From the NCBI RefSeq assembly GCF_902859825.1, contig NZ_CADIKB010000036.1:1-61951 (forward strand): 61,951 nt of DNA, read 5' to 3'. The notes beneath the pieces were generated by a model. The model was not told where the DNA came from. It was given only the letters and a program-made list of their open reading frames with translations, and did not search any database. The stretch comes from Paraburkholderia phenoliruptrix. Its GTDB lineage: Bacteria; Pseudomonadota; Gammaproteobacteria; Burkholderiales; Burkholderiaceae. Positions 43,501 through 51,624 of this stretch are shown one piece after another. The position numbers and the translations under genes were made by a program. The first letter of the stretch is position 1, and the number at the start of each line of letters is the position of its first letter.

Positions 43501-43957
43501 GGAATCGGGCCGGTACCGGCGAGGGTTGCAACATGTCCCATGCGCGCTGATAACCGGTGTCGCGTCCCGCCTCGTCCGCACGTAGCGCAGCGGGCCAGCG
43601 CGCGTCGTCCCACAGGCGCGGATCCACCTTCAACGCAACGTTCGCGTTGATCAGCGAGGTGCCGCCGAGGCCGCAGCCGACCACCGCGTTGACGTCGTCG
43701 TTCACATGCACTTCGAGCAGCGCGAGCGGCGAGCCGATCTGCGCGGCGGGCGTGTTGTACTGGATCTGCTCGGCGCCCTGAAACGGGGTGCGCGGGTATT
43801 CGCCGGCCATGAACTCGCGCCCGCGCTCCAGCACGCAGACGCTGCGGCCCGCGCGGGCCATGCGGCTCGCCGCAATGGCGCCGCCATAACCTGAACCGAT
43901 TACGACCACTTCATAGTGCGATTTCATCGCCGTCACGGCGCTCGATAAGCGGTTCAT
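40547..43957 (-). CDS. GMC oxidoreductase (cholesterol oxidase-like) fused to an alpha/beta hydrolase
   Basis: 1136-residue two-enzyme protein. Residues 12-560 or so form an FAD-dependent GMC/cholesterol-oxidase-like domain with VIGSGYGGAIAASRMA (19-34), GCGLGGTSLINANV and HPLGGCPMG. A C-x2-C-x2-C-x3-C cluster lies at 197-207. A linking beta-rich region (about 590-780) follows, then an alpha/beta hydrolase with oxyanion IHGSGVSS, nucleophile elbow GHCMGG (C907), acid in HGDRNE (D1076) and base in PGYGHID (H1112). The nucleophile is Cys, as in PHA synthases, not Ser. The start at 43957 has GAGG upstream. It is likely to act on a sterol-like or hydrophobic hydroxy compound; the exact substrate is unknown. 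Confidence 0.87.
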   Translation of the reverse strand: MNRLSSAVTAMKSHYEVVVIGSGYGGAIAASRMARAGRSVCVLERGREFMAGEYPRTPFQGAEQIQYNTPAAQIGSPLALLEVHVNDDVNAVVGCGLGGTSLINANVALKVDPRLWDDARWPAALRADEAGRDTGYQRAWDMLQPSPVPARFRELPKLLALARSAEALGMAERFSTPPITVTFEDRTNAAGVAQKACTGCGDCNSGCNYDAKNSTHMNYLPDAVAHGAQIFTGAAVHSVTRNAATQTWQVGYQLVRLGRESYDAPDLFVSADIVIVSAGTIGSTALLLRSRNEGLSVSGMLGERFTGNGDVLAFAYNTDDTINGVGWGAHVEGDIPPVGPTITGLIDHRNTVDVKDGFVIEEGSLAGPVGAALVGMLGAAAPLAGVDVSGPRTADRQLAYDARVVESFLHGPYRGALNHTQSYLVMAHDDESGQISVNDKGRPRIAWENAGKQPIYETVEETLKNATVPLGGKYLRDPISNDIFGNRTVTVHPLGGCPMGEDAEHGVVDHMGRVFSGMAGTAVHDGMYVMDGAVMPMSLGVNPLWTISALAERNCALLAASRGWTIDYDSKGTAAAPPPQKIGLRFTETMVGHYTPTGASKDAASPMAFTLTVESDELADMLSDPNHLARTAGTLTCPALSAQPMTITDGTFNLFVADPQDVDERNMNYRMTLNSAEGKTYYLSGQKIITRTSPLELWEQTNTLYARVFDTPHADAAPLGSATLIITPENFLKQQRTLEVTNAPDLATRLEWTLKFGKFFAGVLFSEYGGIAAPLQYYDPDAKPRLKRALRAPAPQVFFFDTPDGTRLRLTRYVDPARKNARPVLLIHGSGVSSRIYSTDLIDTNLVEYLCAAGYDVWLVDLRVSIEMPSVLVPTNVDKVALEDIPAAVAKIREVTGAAAIQALGHCMGGLALSMSLMAGLEGVRSAVISQVAVHPVPPTLGRIKAGLHIPDIMQHLGVTDLNAYTQDEKWPHNLFDEALRLYPVDHDEGCGNPICHRATFMYGLLYEHAQVSETLHSNLQELLGVHDVGVFRHLAAMVRAGNVVDVDGNDVYLRGGHGMKGLAGMRIPIGFIHGDRNETYVPKSTALTYQMLVDAFPEQPYERYLIPGYGHIDCIFGKNAAVDVYPTIARYLNAH

Positions 43958-44059
43958 ACGCGACCACCTCGTCAGGAATCGATGCAGGGAAGGGACCGGG
44001 CGTCGGAAGGAAGACGGCGCGCTGCCGCGGCTTTTTTATCCTAGCCGGTGGGCGGGAAC

Positions 44060-44086
44060 AAAAAAAGGCGCATCGACAGGATGCGC
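44060..44086 (-). terminator. Rho-independent terminator of the sigma-like gene
   Basis: On the minus strand a perfect 7-bp stem (GCGCATC and GATGCGC, + 44068-44074 and 44080-44086) with a 5-base loop is followed by seven Ts (44060-44066 as A). A strong intrinsic terminator 60 bases after the stop. Confidence 0.8.
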
Positions 44087-44145
44087 TGCGGCGTTGAGCG
44101 ACTTTTCGCGTTTTTTATCGCTGGGCAGGGTCGTTTTGCGCGTTC

Positions 44146-44937
44146 TTACGCGGCCGCTTCATTCATTTCACTATCGGTCGACTCGGCAGCGAGCAGATTC
44201 AGCGCGAGCAGAATGGCGCTGCGATTGTCGATGTCGATGTCGATGCCGAGCACGTCCGTGAGCCAGCGGCCGATCTTGGTATTGGAAAAATCCTCGGCGG
44301 TGGCCGTCTTTTTCATGGTGACGCCGAGTTTGACGGCGCGATAGTGATATGAGGGCACCCGATGCTGAGCCGCAACCGCCGACAGTCCGCCTTTGCCTTC
44401 CGAGCACCAGCCGAGACTGCCGGCCAGCACGATGCGTTCGGGCTCGTCGAGACTTTCGATAAATGCGCGCGCCGCGAGCCGCACCCGCTGTTCGTCGAGT
44501 CCATATTGCAGCAGCACGCTTTGCACGGGGTCTTCCAATGCCTGGGCGTGCAAATCGATTTCCTGCGCCATGCCGTCGGTTTCCATCGACACATTGCGTT
44601 GATGCCCGGCGCTGCGCAGGCAGTCGATCAGGTAGCGGCGAAAGTACGCGCAGAGCGCGTAGCCATTGGACGGCGCGCTGTCGGCGCATGCATGCGTTTC
44701 CGTGTGGCCGGGGGCGAGTCGCAGCACCTTGGAATAAATGAACTGCGCGACCAGTTCTTCCTTGTCTTCGCCGAGCGCCTGCAATTCGAGCGGATGGTAA
44801 GTGCGCAAGGCCCGTCTGACGAGTTCGACCATCGACACCATTTCGTCGGCCGACAGCTGCGTGCGGCGGCGCCACAGATCGGGCAGGATCGCGTCGTCGA
44901 GATTGCGGACGAACTCGTGGCTCGGAACTGCGCCCAT
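44146..44937 (-). CDS. Uncharacterised protein with sigma-factor-like organisation
   Basis: 263 residues from 44937, chosen because GGAGG lies 5 bases upstream; an in-frame ATG 12 bases earlier lacks such a signal. No named family was recognised. The layout recalls a short sigma-70-type protein: a helical segment with CAYFRRYLIDCLRSAGHQR (about 100-120) like region 2, then LDEPERIVLAGSLGW and a helix-turn-helix-like LSAVAAQHRVPSYHYRAVKLG (about 190-215) like region 4. A divergent promoter faces the histidine kinase gene. The sigma reading is inference only. Confidence 0.6.
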   Translation of the reverse strand: MGAVPSHEFVRNLDDAILPDLWRRRTQLSADEMVSMVELVRRALRTYHPLELQALGEDKEELVAQFIYSKVLRLAPGHTETHACADSAPSNGYALCAYFRRYLIDCLRSAGHQRNVSMETDGMAQEIDLHAQALEDPVQSVLLQYGLDEQRVRLAARAFIESLDEPERIVLAGSLGWCSEGKGGLSAVAAQHRVPSYHYRAVKLGVTMKKTATAEDFSNTKIGRWLTDVLGIDIDIDNRSAILLALNLLAAESTDSEMNEAAA

Positions 44938-45286
44938 GAAAGCCTCCATTCGGGTAAGGCGACGGTAGCGTGGGAAGCGCGGCGAGCCGGACTGCTGGCG
45001 AAGAGTGGAAGCTGAAGACGTGGTGGCCGCGCTGTTCGTGAAGGCAGTATGGTCGCGGGCGTGGGCTTCGCCTATATGGATTAAGTGTTAGCTGATGGGT
45101 AAACTGCCGGGTAAACCATCCGGCATAAGGCCTGTCATTCGTCTGATGAGAACGGCGGCCGCGCGCGGCCGCATTGCAGTAAAAGCGTGCAAGCTCTTGC
45201 GCACTACGCCGGGCCGCGCTTTGCGCCAGCGCCCGGCTCCCGCGCCCCATCACCGAATTTGCCGTGCCCGACAAGGAGACCGCGCG
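44938..45286. other. Intergenic region between divergent sigma-like and histidine kinase genes
   Basis: About 350 bases without a supportable gene. It includes an AT-rich patch (45075-45120) with GGTAAAC twice in direct repeat, which may be promoter-associated. No palindrome of note was seen. Confidence 0.4.
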
Positions 45287-47224
45287 ATGCGGGCTGACCC
45301 GATCCAGCATGCAATCGACGAAGACCTGGTGCGCGTGCTGTACGCACAAGACCCGATCGCGTTCTTCTCGCACTGGTTTTCGATTGCGGTGCTGCTGGCC
45401 ATTTACTGGCCCGCCATTCCGTCACCGCCGCTCTTCATTGCCTGCTTCGGCTTCTATGCCGCCGCCAATTGCGCAGGTCTCGCGCTATGGATATGCAACC
45501 GCCGCTATCCGCATCTGCTGTCGCCGCGCGGCTGGATCAATCTGCACGCGCTGCGCGGCGTGCTGCTGTACAGCGCGCCCGGCCTCGCGATCTGGTTTGC
45601 GTTCCAGAGCCCGCAAAGCGATTTGCCGCTGCTGCATACGGTGATGCTCGTCACGCTCGCAGCGGGCGTGTTCATGTCGAATGGCTTCGACCTCCTGAAT
45701 TTCGCCACGGCGATTCCCTTTCTGCTGTTTCCGTCGATCGTGCTGCATTTCGGTGTACATACGTTTGACCGCACGATTCTTGCCATTGTGCTGGCATTCT
45801 TTTTCTGCGCAATCAACGTCTACGCGCTCAGCTACCGCAAGCTGTTCCAGCAGGTCGTGCAGGCGCGCGTCGATCAGCAATACCTCGCGGAATCGCTCGC
45901 GGTGCAAAAGCATGTCGCGGAAGAGGCGAGCCTCGCGAAAACACGCTTTTTCGCGGCGGCAAGTCATGATTTGCGCCAGCCGTTGCATGCGATCGGCCTC
46001 TTGGCCGCCTCGCTCAACGAGCCGGCCGCCACGCCCGCGCAGCATGCGAAAACGGCCGAACACATCGTCTATAACGTCGAGGCGTTGAATCAGCTCTTTA
46101 ACCAGGTGCTCGATCTCGCGCGGCTCGAAAGCGGCGTCACGCAGGTGATCCGTTTGGATTTCCGGCTCTCGGAGCTGTTCGAGCGCGTCGGCAGCCAGTA
46201 TCGTCCACAGGCGGCGGCGAAGGGGCTGGCGCTGCGCATCGCCCCGACGTCGATTGTGGTGCACGACGATCCCGTGCTGCTCGAGCGCGTGCTGAGCAAT
46301 CTGCTGTCGAACGCGGTGCGCTATACGGAGGAAGGCGCGATCTGGCTGGGTTTCCGGCGCGCCGGACGAAGCACGGGCGGCTATATCGAGGTGCGCGATT
46401 CGGGCATCGGCATACCGCCTGAGGAGCACGAGCGTATTTTCGAAGAGTTCTATCAGGTCGCGAACCCGCAGCGCGATGCGCGCCAGGGGCACGGCCTCGG
46501 CCTGCCGACGGTGAAGCGCCTCGTCGGCCTGCTCGGCGGCGAACTGCAGTTGCGCTCGGCGCCCGGGCGCGGCTCCGTGTTCCGCTTTCCGGTGCAGGCC
46601 GGCGAGGCGAGCGGCGTCGTCGCGAGCCTGAACGAAACGGTGGCGGGCGCTCCGGCGGCGCAAGGGCGGCGCGTGCTGTGCATCGACGACGAACCGTCGA
46701 TTCTCGAAGGTCTGTCGAGCCTGCTCGGCCGCTGGGGCTGCACGGTGCGCGGCGCGCGCGACGAAACCGCCGCGCTGGCTGCGCTCGACGACGGTTTCCT
46801 GCCCGACGCCGTGCTCTGCGATTACCAGCTGGCCAATCACCGCACGGGCGCGCAGGCGCTGACGGCGGTGCGCAACAAGCTCGCGCGCTCCGGCCACGAG
46901 GGCGTCGTGACGCTGCTGATTACGGGCGATATGGCGTCGGCGGAACTGGCGGCGCTCGCGTTGCAAGGCATTCCGGTGCTGCACAAGCCGGTCACGGCGG
47001 CGCGCTTGCGGCGCACGCTCGACATGCTGTGGCAGCAGGCCGAGCGGGACAAGACACGGGTGGCTTCGGCGCCCGAAAGCTCCGTCGCCCAGATGGCGGA
47101 CGCAGCCGGCGCAGCAGGCCGCATGGAAAAAGACGTTTCTCGCGACGTGGCGGGCGCGCCGCCTTTCGCGGCGCAACGGGAAGCGCGGCATGGCCAGGAA
47201 AGCGCGTCGCCACGGGAGGCGTAG
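45287..47224 (+). CDS. Hybrid sensor histidine kinase with C-terminal receiver domain
   Basis: 645 residues from 45287 (AAGGAG upstream). The first 185 residues hold about six membrane helices without an obvious periplasmic sensor, then a coiled linker. The kinase core has the phospho-acceptor H227 (ASHDLRQPLHA), N box LERVLSNLLSNAVRYT, VRDSGIGIPPEEHERIFEEF and GHGLGLPTVKRL. A receiver domain follows (CIDDEPSILEGL, Asp in VLCDYQLANH, Lys in VLHKPVT). The DLRQPLHA box places it in the HPK class common in Burkholderia. It converges with a LuxR-type regulator gene, probably its partner. Confidence 0.9.
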   Translation: MRADPIQHAIDEDLVRVLYAQDPIAFFSHWFSIAVLLAIYWPAIPSPPLFIACFGFYAAANCAGLALWICNRRYPHLLSPRGWINLHALRGVLLYSAPGLAIWFAFQSPQSDLPLLHTVMLVTLAAGVFMSNGFDLLNFATAIPFLLFPSIVLHFGVHTFDRTILAIVLAFFFCAINVYALSYRKLFQQVVQARVDQQYLAESLAVQKHVAEEASLAKTRFFAAASHDLRQPLHAIGLLAASLNEPAATPAQHAKTAEHIVYNVEALNQLFNQVLDLARLESGVTQVIRLDFRLSELFERVGSQYRPQAAAKGLALRIAPTSIVVHDDPVLLERVLSNLLSNAVRYTEEGAIWLGFRRAGRSTGGYIEVRDSGIGIPPEEHERIFEEFYQVANPQRDARQGHGLGLPTVKRLVGLLGGELQLRSAPGRGSVFRFPVQAGEASGVVASLNETVAGAPAAQGRRVLCIDDEPSILEGLSSLLGRWGCTVRGARDETAALAALDDGFLPDAVLCDYQLANHRTGAQALTAVRNKLARSGHEGVVTLLITGDMASAELAALALQGIPVLHKPVTAARLRRTLDMLWQQAERDKTRVASAPESSVAQMADAAGAAGRMEKDVSRDVAGAPPFAAQREARHGQESASPREA

Positions 47225-47337
47225 GCGCGCGGGTGCGGGTTAGGCGGTGGCCTTTCCGCCCAGGCAGCACGGGAGGCAGCACCGCAGCCTGCGCCACCGG
47301 CAGCACCCTAGGCAGTCAACTGCACATTGCCCAGCCG

Positions 47338-48093
47338 CTAAAGCGTTTTACCTGCTTCGAGCCAGCCGTTGACCACGGCGATGGCCGTCGACCGGTTGTG
47401 CACGCCGAGCGCCCGAAAAATCACGGACAGATGCACCTTGACCGTGCCCTCGGCCACGCCGAGTTCGCGCGCGATCATTTTGTTGGTCCAGCCGCGATGC
47501 ACGAGCCGCATGATGTCCTGCTGACGCGGCGACAGGTTTTCCAGCAGATGCTGCTGATGCGGCTGCAACGCCTGCAGCTGCGCGACGGGTTCGGCGAGCG
47601 TGACGGCGCCTGCGCTGCCTGTCGGGGCCTGCTGGGGCGAGCCTGCGCCGGTCTGCCCGGCGCAGGCGTCGGCGGATTGGGCCTCGCGCGAGCCGAGCAG
47701 GCTCAACGCCTCCATCGGCACATAGGCTCCGCCCGACAGCACGAGTTCGATCGCCTTCAGCATCACGCTGGCGGGCTGGCGCTTCGGCACGAAGCCGAGC
47801 GCACCCGCCGCCAGCACCGCCCGCATCTCGTCCGGCGACTCCTCGGCGGACAGGACGACCACCGGCAGCGCGGGATTGGCCTTCAGCAGTATTTCCAGCG
47901 ACGACGCGCCGCTCATGCCCGGCATATGCAGATCGACGATCGCGAGATCGTGATCGGCGTCGGGCCGCGCGGCCGCGGCCAGGGTTTCCCAGCTGTCGGC
48001 TTCGTCGAATTGGGCGTCGGCGTCGAGGCCGCGGAGCATGCCCTTGACGCCTTGCCGGATCAGTTCATGGTCGTCCGCCACAAGAAACTTCAT
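47338..48093 (-). CDS. LuxR/NarL-type response regulator
   Basis: 251-residue two-domain regulator. The receiver has acid pocket DDHE (7-10), phospho-acceptor D54 in IVDLHMPGMSG and Lys in FVPKRQP. A Gln/Ala-rich linker (about 140-185) leads to a C-terminal helix-turn-helix: LSPRQQDIMRLVHRGWTNKMI then ARELGVAEGTVKVHLSVIFR. It faces the hybrid kinase gene tail to tail with 113 bases between. The kinase is the likely cognate partner, by proximity. Confidence 0.9.
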   Translation of the reverse strand: MKFLVADDHELIRQGVKGMLRGLDADAQFDEADSWETLAAAARPDADHDLAIVDLHMPGMSGASSLEILLKANPALPVVVLSAEESPDEMRAVLAAGALGFVPKRQPASVMLKAIELVLSGGAYVPMEALSLLGSREAQSADACAGQTGAGSPQQAPTGSAGAVTLAEPVAQLQALQPHQQHLLENLSPRQQDIMRLVHRGWTNKMIARELGVAEGTVKVHLSVIFRALGVHNRSTAIAVVNGWLEAGKTL

Positions 48094-48453
48094 GATGTCT
48101 CCACGAGTCGAGCTTGCGTGTTGTGGACTACCGCCGTTGCCAGGCCCCGTTGTGCTTCTATTGTCGTGAATCGCATCATTGCCGGCTACCCCGTGATCTT
48201 AAGCCGATCGGTTGGCGCGGCGGGCCTTGCGGCTGCCGCGCCGGTCATTCTCTGCTTGTGGCATCGCCGGCGCCACGTTTTTTGTCTGTCGTGTGAAGAG
48301 TGGTCTCTCTCGCGCATCGTTCCGGCTTGCTACGTAGACGAGCCGCGCGCGCCGTTTTTCAAGCGGGCGCGGGGCTGCCGCGAAAGGTTATGCCGGGCGG
48401 ATCGAAACGCCCCTGATCTGTGCCTGCGCGTCCACGCGCTGGCCGCCCTGCCG
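48094..48453. other. Intergenic region upstream of the response regulator
   Basis: 360 bases between the response-regulator start and the end of the cytochrome bd operon. It must contain the regulator promoter. Open frames here are Arg/Cys-rich and unsupported. No terminator with a clear T-run was found for the cyd operon. Confidence 0.4.
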
Positions 48454-48606
48454 CTATTTCACCGCAAAGAGCGTCGCATTCATCAGAAGCTTGAACGCGT
48501 AACCGAGCGACATCGCCGAGCCCACGCCGAAGCACCACAGCGCGACGAACCAGAGCCAGCCCGGCAGCTTGCGCGCGGACTTAGTGATAGTGATGTTGGT
48601 CGCCAT
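48454..48606 (-). CDS. Cytochrome bd oxidase small subunit (CydX/DUF2474-like)
   Basis: 50-residue single-helix membrane protein read directly from the sequence. It starts MATNITITKSARKLPGW and continues with the hydrophobic segment LWFVALWCFGVGSAMSLGYA, then KLLMNATLFAVK. It overlaps the 3' end of cydB by 26 bases. Position, size and the KLPGWLWFV motif match the DUF2474 small subunits that follow cyanide-insensitive-type cydAB genes. Such subunits stabilise the oxidase haems. Confidence 0.83.
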   Translation of the reverse strand: MATNITITKSARKLPGWLWFVALWCFGVGSAMSLGYAFKLLMNATLFAVK

Positions 48607-49585
48607 GGCGCACCTTTCCGCGAAAGACCCAGTAACCCATCGTCGTATAGGCGATGATAATCGGCAGAATCACCGCCGCGCCGACCAGCGTGAAGGTCTG
48701 GCTCGCGCGCGGCGCGGCTGCTTCCCACAGCGTGACGCTCGACGGAATCGCATACGGCCACAGGCTCACCAGCAAGCCGGCATATCCGAGCAGCACCAGC
48801 AGGAGCGCGAGCGCGAACGGCGTGTTGTGATGCCGCTCGCGCACCGCGCGGCGCATGAAGAACGCGCAGCCCGCCACGAGGAACGGCACGGGCAGCAGCC
48901 GGTAGAAGAGGCCGTCGTCGAACCAGCGTTGCGCGATGTTCGCGTCCTGCAGCGGCGTCCACAGGCTCACCGTCGCGATGAAGCCGAGCAGCACGACCGT
49001 CAGCGGCCACACCACGCGATGCAGACGGCGCTGCAGGTCGCCTTCGGTCTTCGCGACGAGCCAGCAGCAGCCGAGCAATGCATAGGTCACCACCAGCCCG
49101 AGGCCCGAGAGCAGGCTGAACGGCGTGAGCCAGCCGAAGGCGTCGCCGGCATAGGCACCGTCGATCACCGGAATGCCCTGCAGAAAGGCGCCGAGCGCGA
49201 CACCCTGGAAGAACGCGGCGCCCGCCGAGCCGCCGATGAACGCGAGGTCCCACAGGTGCTTGGTGCGATTGGCCTTCGCGCGAATCTCGAACGACACGCC
49301 GCGAAAGATCAGGCAGACCAGCATGAAAATGAGCGGCAGATAAAGCGCGGAGAGCACCGTCGAATACACCATCGGGAACACGGCGAAGAGCGCGGCGCCA
49401 CCCAGCACGAGCCAGGTTTCGTTGCCGTCCCAGACGGGCGCGACGGTGTTCATCATCAGGTCGCGTTCCTTCTCGTCCGGAAAAAACGGAAAGACGATGC
49501 CGATGCCGAGGTCGAAGCCGTCCAGCACGACATACATGAAAAGGCCTAGCGCGATGATCGCGGCCCAGACTACGGTGACGTCCAT
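48581..49585 (-). CDS. cydB: Cytochrome bd ubiquinol oxidase subunit II
   Basis: 334-residue membrane subunit. Hallmarks are the opening VVWAAIIALGLFMYVVLDGFDLGIG, NTVAPVWDGNETWLVLGGAA and RGVSFEIRAKA. It partners CydA in quinol-oxidising, oxygen-reducing respiration without proton pumping. Thirty bases follow the cydA stop. The paralogue name cioB is equally valid for this CIO-type enzyme. Confidence 0.93.
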   Translation of the reverse strand: MDVTVVWAAIIALGLFMYVVLDGFDLGIGIVFPFFPDEKERDLMMNTVAPVWDGNETWLVLGGAALFAVFPMVYSTVLSALYLPLIFMLVCLIFRGVSFEIRAKANRTKHLWDLAFIGGSAGAAFFQGVALGAFLQGIPVIDGAYAGDAFGWLTPFSLLSGLGLVVTYALLGCCWLVAKTEGDLQRRLHRVVWPLTVVLLGFIATVSLWTPLQDANIAQRWFDDGLFYRLLPVPFLVAGCAFFMRRAVRERHHNTPFALALLLVLLGYAGLLVSLWPYAIPSSVTLWEAAAPRASQTFTLVGAAVILPIIIAYTTMGYWVFRGKVRHGDQHHYH

Positions 49586-49615
49586 GGTGATACCTGGCTA
49601 AGAGAGAGGGCTGGG

Positions 49616-51028
49616 TTAGGCGGCGTCGATCATCTGATCGGCGGCGGAGAAGGGGCGGCGCGCGGTCTGGTCCGGCGTAGGGGCCGGCACGCCGTGCGGC
49701 GTCTGTCCGGGCAGCGCCGGACCCGAGCGCATCAGCTTGAGCATGTAATAGATGCCCGTGCCGAACACGAGGAAGTACACGACCACAAAGGCCATCAGCG
49801 AAATGCCGACCTGTTGCGCGGTGAGCGGCGACACGGCTTGCGACGTGCGCATCACGCCGTACACGACCCACGGCTGGCGGCCGGCTTCCGTGGTGACCCA
49901 GCCGGCCAGCAGCGAGACGAAGCCGCTCGGGCCCATGGCGAGGGCAAAGCGCTGGAACCCCTTCGATTCGAACAGGCGGCCGCGGCGGCGCAGCAGCCAC
50001 GCGGCGACCGACATGGCGATCATCAGCACGCCGAGGCCGGCCATGATGCGAAAGCTCCAGAACACCACCGTGGAATTCGGCCGGTCTTGCGGCGGGAACT
50101 CCTTCAGGCCGCGAATCTCGCCGTCCCAGCTATGCGTGAGGATCAAGCTGCCCAGGTGCGGAATCGAGACCGCGTAGCGCGTGGTTTCCGCCTGCATGTC
50201 GGGAATGCCGAAGAGGTTCAGCGCAGTGCCGCCTTTCTCGGTGTCCCACAGACCTTCGATGGCCGCGATCTTCGCCGGCTGATATTCGCGCGTGTTCAAA
50301 CCATGCTGATCGCCGACGAACGCCTGGATCGGCGTGAGAATCAGCAGCAGCCAGAGCGCCATCGAGAACATTTTCCTGACGGCCGGATCGCGCCGTCCGC
50401 GCAGCAGATGCCACGCGCCCACCGCCGCCACGACGAGCGCCGCGACGATGAACGCCGCGAGCGCCATATGCGCGAGCCGGTACGGGAACGACGGGTTGAA
50501 GATGATCTTGAACCAGTCGAGCGGCACGACCTGGCCGTTCACGACTTCGAAGCCTTGCGGCGTCTGCATCCAGCTATTCGACGCGAGAATCCAGAAAGTG
50601 GAAATGAGCGTGCCGATCGCGACCATCAGCGTCGCGCCGAAGTGCGCGCGCGGGCTCACGCGCTGCCAGCCGAACAGCATGATGCCGAGGAAGCCGGCCT
50701 CCAGAAAGAACGCGGTCATGACCTCGTACATCAGCAAAGGTCCGGTGACGGGCCCGGCGAAGCTCGAGAAGCCCGACCAGTTGGTGCCGAACTGATAGCT
50801 CATCACGACGCCGGAGACGACGCCCATGCCGAACGCGACGGCGAAAATCTTCGACCAGAACAGGCACAGGTCCTTGTAGTAAGCCTTGCCGGTTTTGAGC
50901 CAGCGCCATTCGAGCACGGCGATGAAGCTCGCGAGGCCGATGCTCAGCGCGGGAAAAACAATGTGAAAGGAGACGGTGAACGCAAACTGGATGCGGGCGA
51001 GGTCGAATGCCGATATTGCGGAGTTCAT
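49616..51028 (-). CDS. cydA: Cytochrome bd ubiquinol oxidase subunit I (CIO-type)
   Basis: 470-residue haem-bearing subunit. Features include LARIQFAFTVSFHIVFPALSIG with the haem His, SYQFGTNWSGFSSFAGPVTGPLLMYEVMTAFFLEAGFLG (landmark GTNWSGFS), the quinol loop with REYQPAKIAAIEGLWD and GRQPWVVYGVMRT. The short quinol loop marks the cyanide-insensitive (CioA) type. The start at 51028 gives the standard N-terminus; the longer frame adds 43 basic residues. Confidence 0.93.
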   Translation of the reverse strand: MNSAISAFDLARIQFAFTVSFHIVFPALSIGLASFIAVLEWRWLKTGKAYYKDLCLFWSKIFAVAFGMGVVSGVVMSYQFGTNWSGFSSFAGPVTGPLLMYEVMTAFFLEAGFLGIMLFGWQRVSPRAHFGATLMVAIGTLISTFWILASNSWMQTPQGFEVVNGQVVPLDWFKIIFNPSFPYRLAHMALAAFIVAALVVAAVGAWHLLRGRRDPAVRKMFSMALWLLLILTPIQAFVGDQHGLNTREYQPAKIAAIEGLWDTEKGGTALNLFGIPDMQAETTRYAVSIPHLGSLILTHSWDGEIRGLKEFPPQDRPNSTVVFWSFRIMAGLGVLMIAMSVAAWLLRRRGRLFESKGFQRFALAMGPSGFVSLLAGWVTTEAGRQPWVVYGVMRTSQAVSPLTAQQVGISLMAFVVVYFLVFGTGIYYMLKLMRSGPALPGQTPHGVPAPTPDQTARRPFSAADQMIDAA

Positions 51029-51624
51029 GATCGTGAAGGCGTGATGCCGCTCGTTGCGGACTACGCGCGTCGACCGGTGTCGGTGCGCACTGCGTTTCGC
51101 AGATGGCCGAAGATTAGGGGAAGACGGGCGTTTATGCTGCGCCGCGACGTGCGTCAAAAAACCGCGTTGTTTGCGCCGATTCGGGATTTTTGCGTCGCAA
51201 ATAGCTGATCTGTATCAGCTTTTGCTTACTGCGTGAGATAGCGCGATGACGGCCCGGCAGGCGACAAGTGCGGCAATCGACCGCGTCGCAGCAAGGCTTG
51301 GAAACGCTGGTCGAGGCGGGCGACGGGGCTTGTGCAGGGCGATTCGCGCAGTCGCTGCAAGCCGAGCGCCGCGCTGCCTCGCGGAGGCAGGGCTTGATGC
51401 CTGATGTTATATGACATCGCATAATTATGGAGGCCATCAGCCGCAGGATTTAGGCAGAGGCTGGTTGAAATGCGGAACTCGACTTCGGGTAAATGCCTAG
51501 TTGAAATCCGTTCGCGCGTAGTTGATAGTACGTTATCGTACAACTAACGCTTTATCGCGAACCTCTCGGTCAGCTGCGACAAGTGTCGACCTCGCCCGGA
51601 AGCCGGTGCAGTAAAGGAACCCCT
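51029..51624. promoter_or_regulatory. Divergent regulatory region between cyd and uronate dehydrogenase
   Basis: About 600 bases with no gene. It holds a near-palindrome GATGT-N6-ACATC (51403-51418) and a site at 51524-51544 that on the minus strand begins GTTGTACGATAACGTA and matches two sites at 60.0-60.2 kb. Within it GTACG-TTAT-CGTAC (51528-51541) is a perfect inverted repeat. The site ends 80 bases before the uronate dehydrogenase start. Confidence 0.55.

Noticed and set aside
48483..50000. 505-residue minus-strand frame across cydB
   Set aside because: Arg-rich shadow of the cydB/cydA reading frames; the true frames encode clear oxidase subunits.
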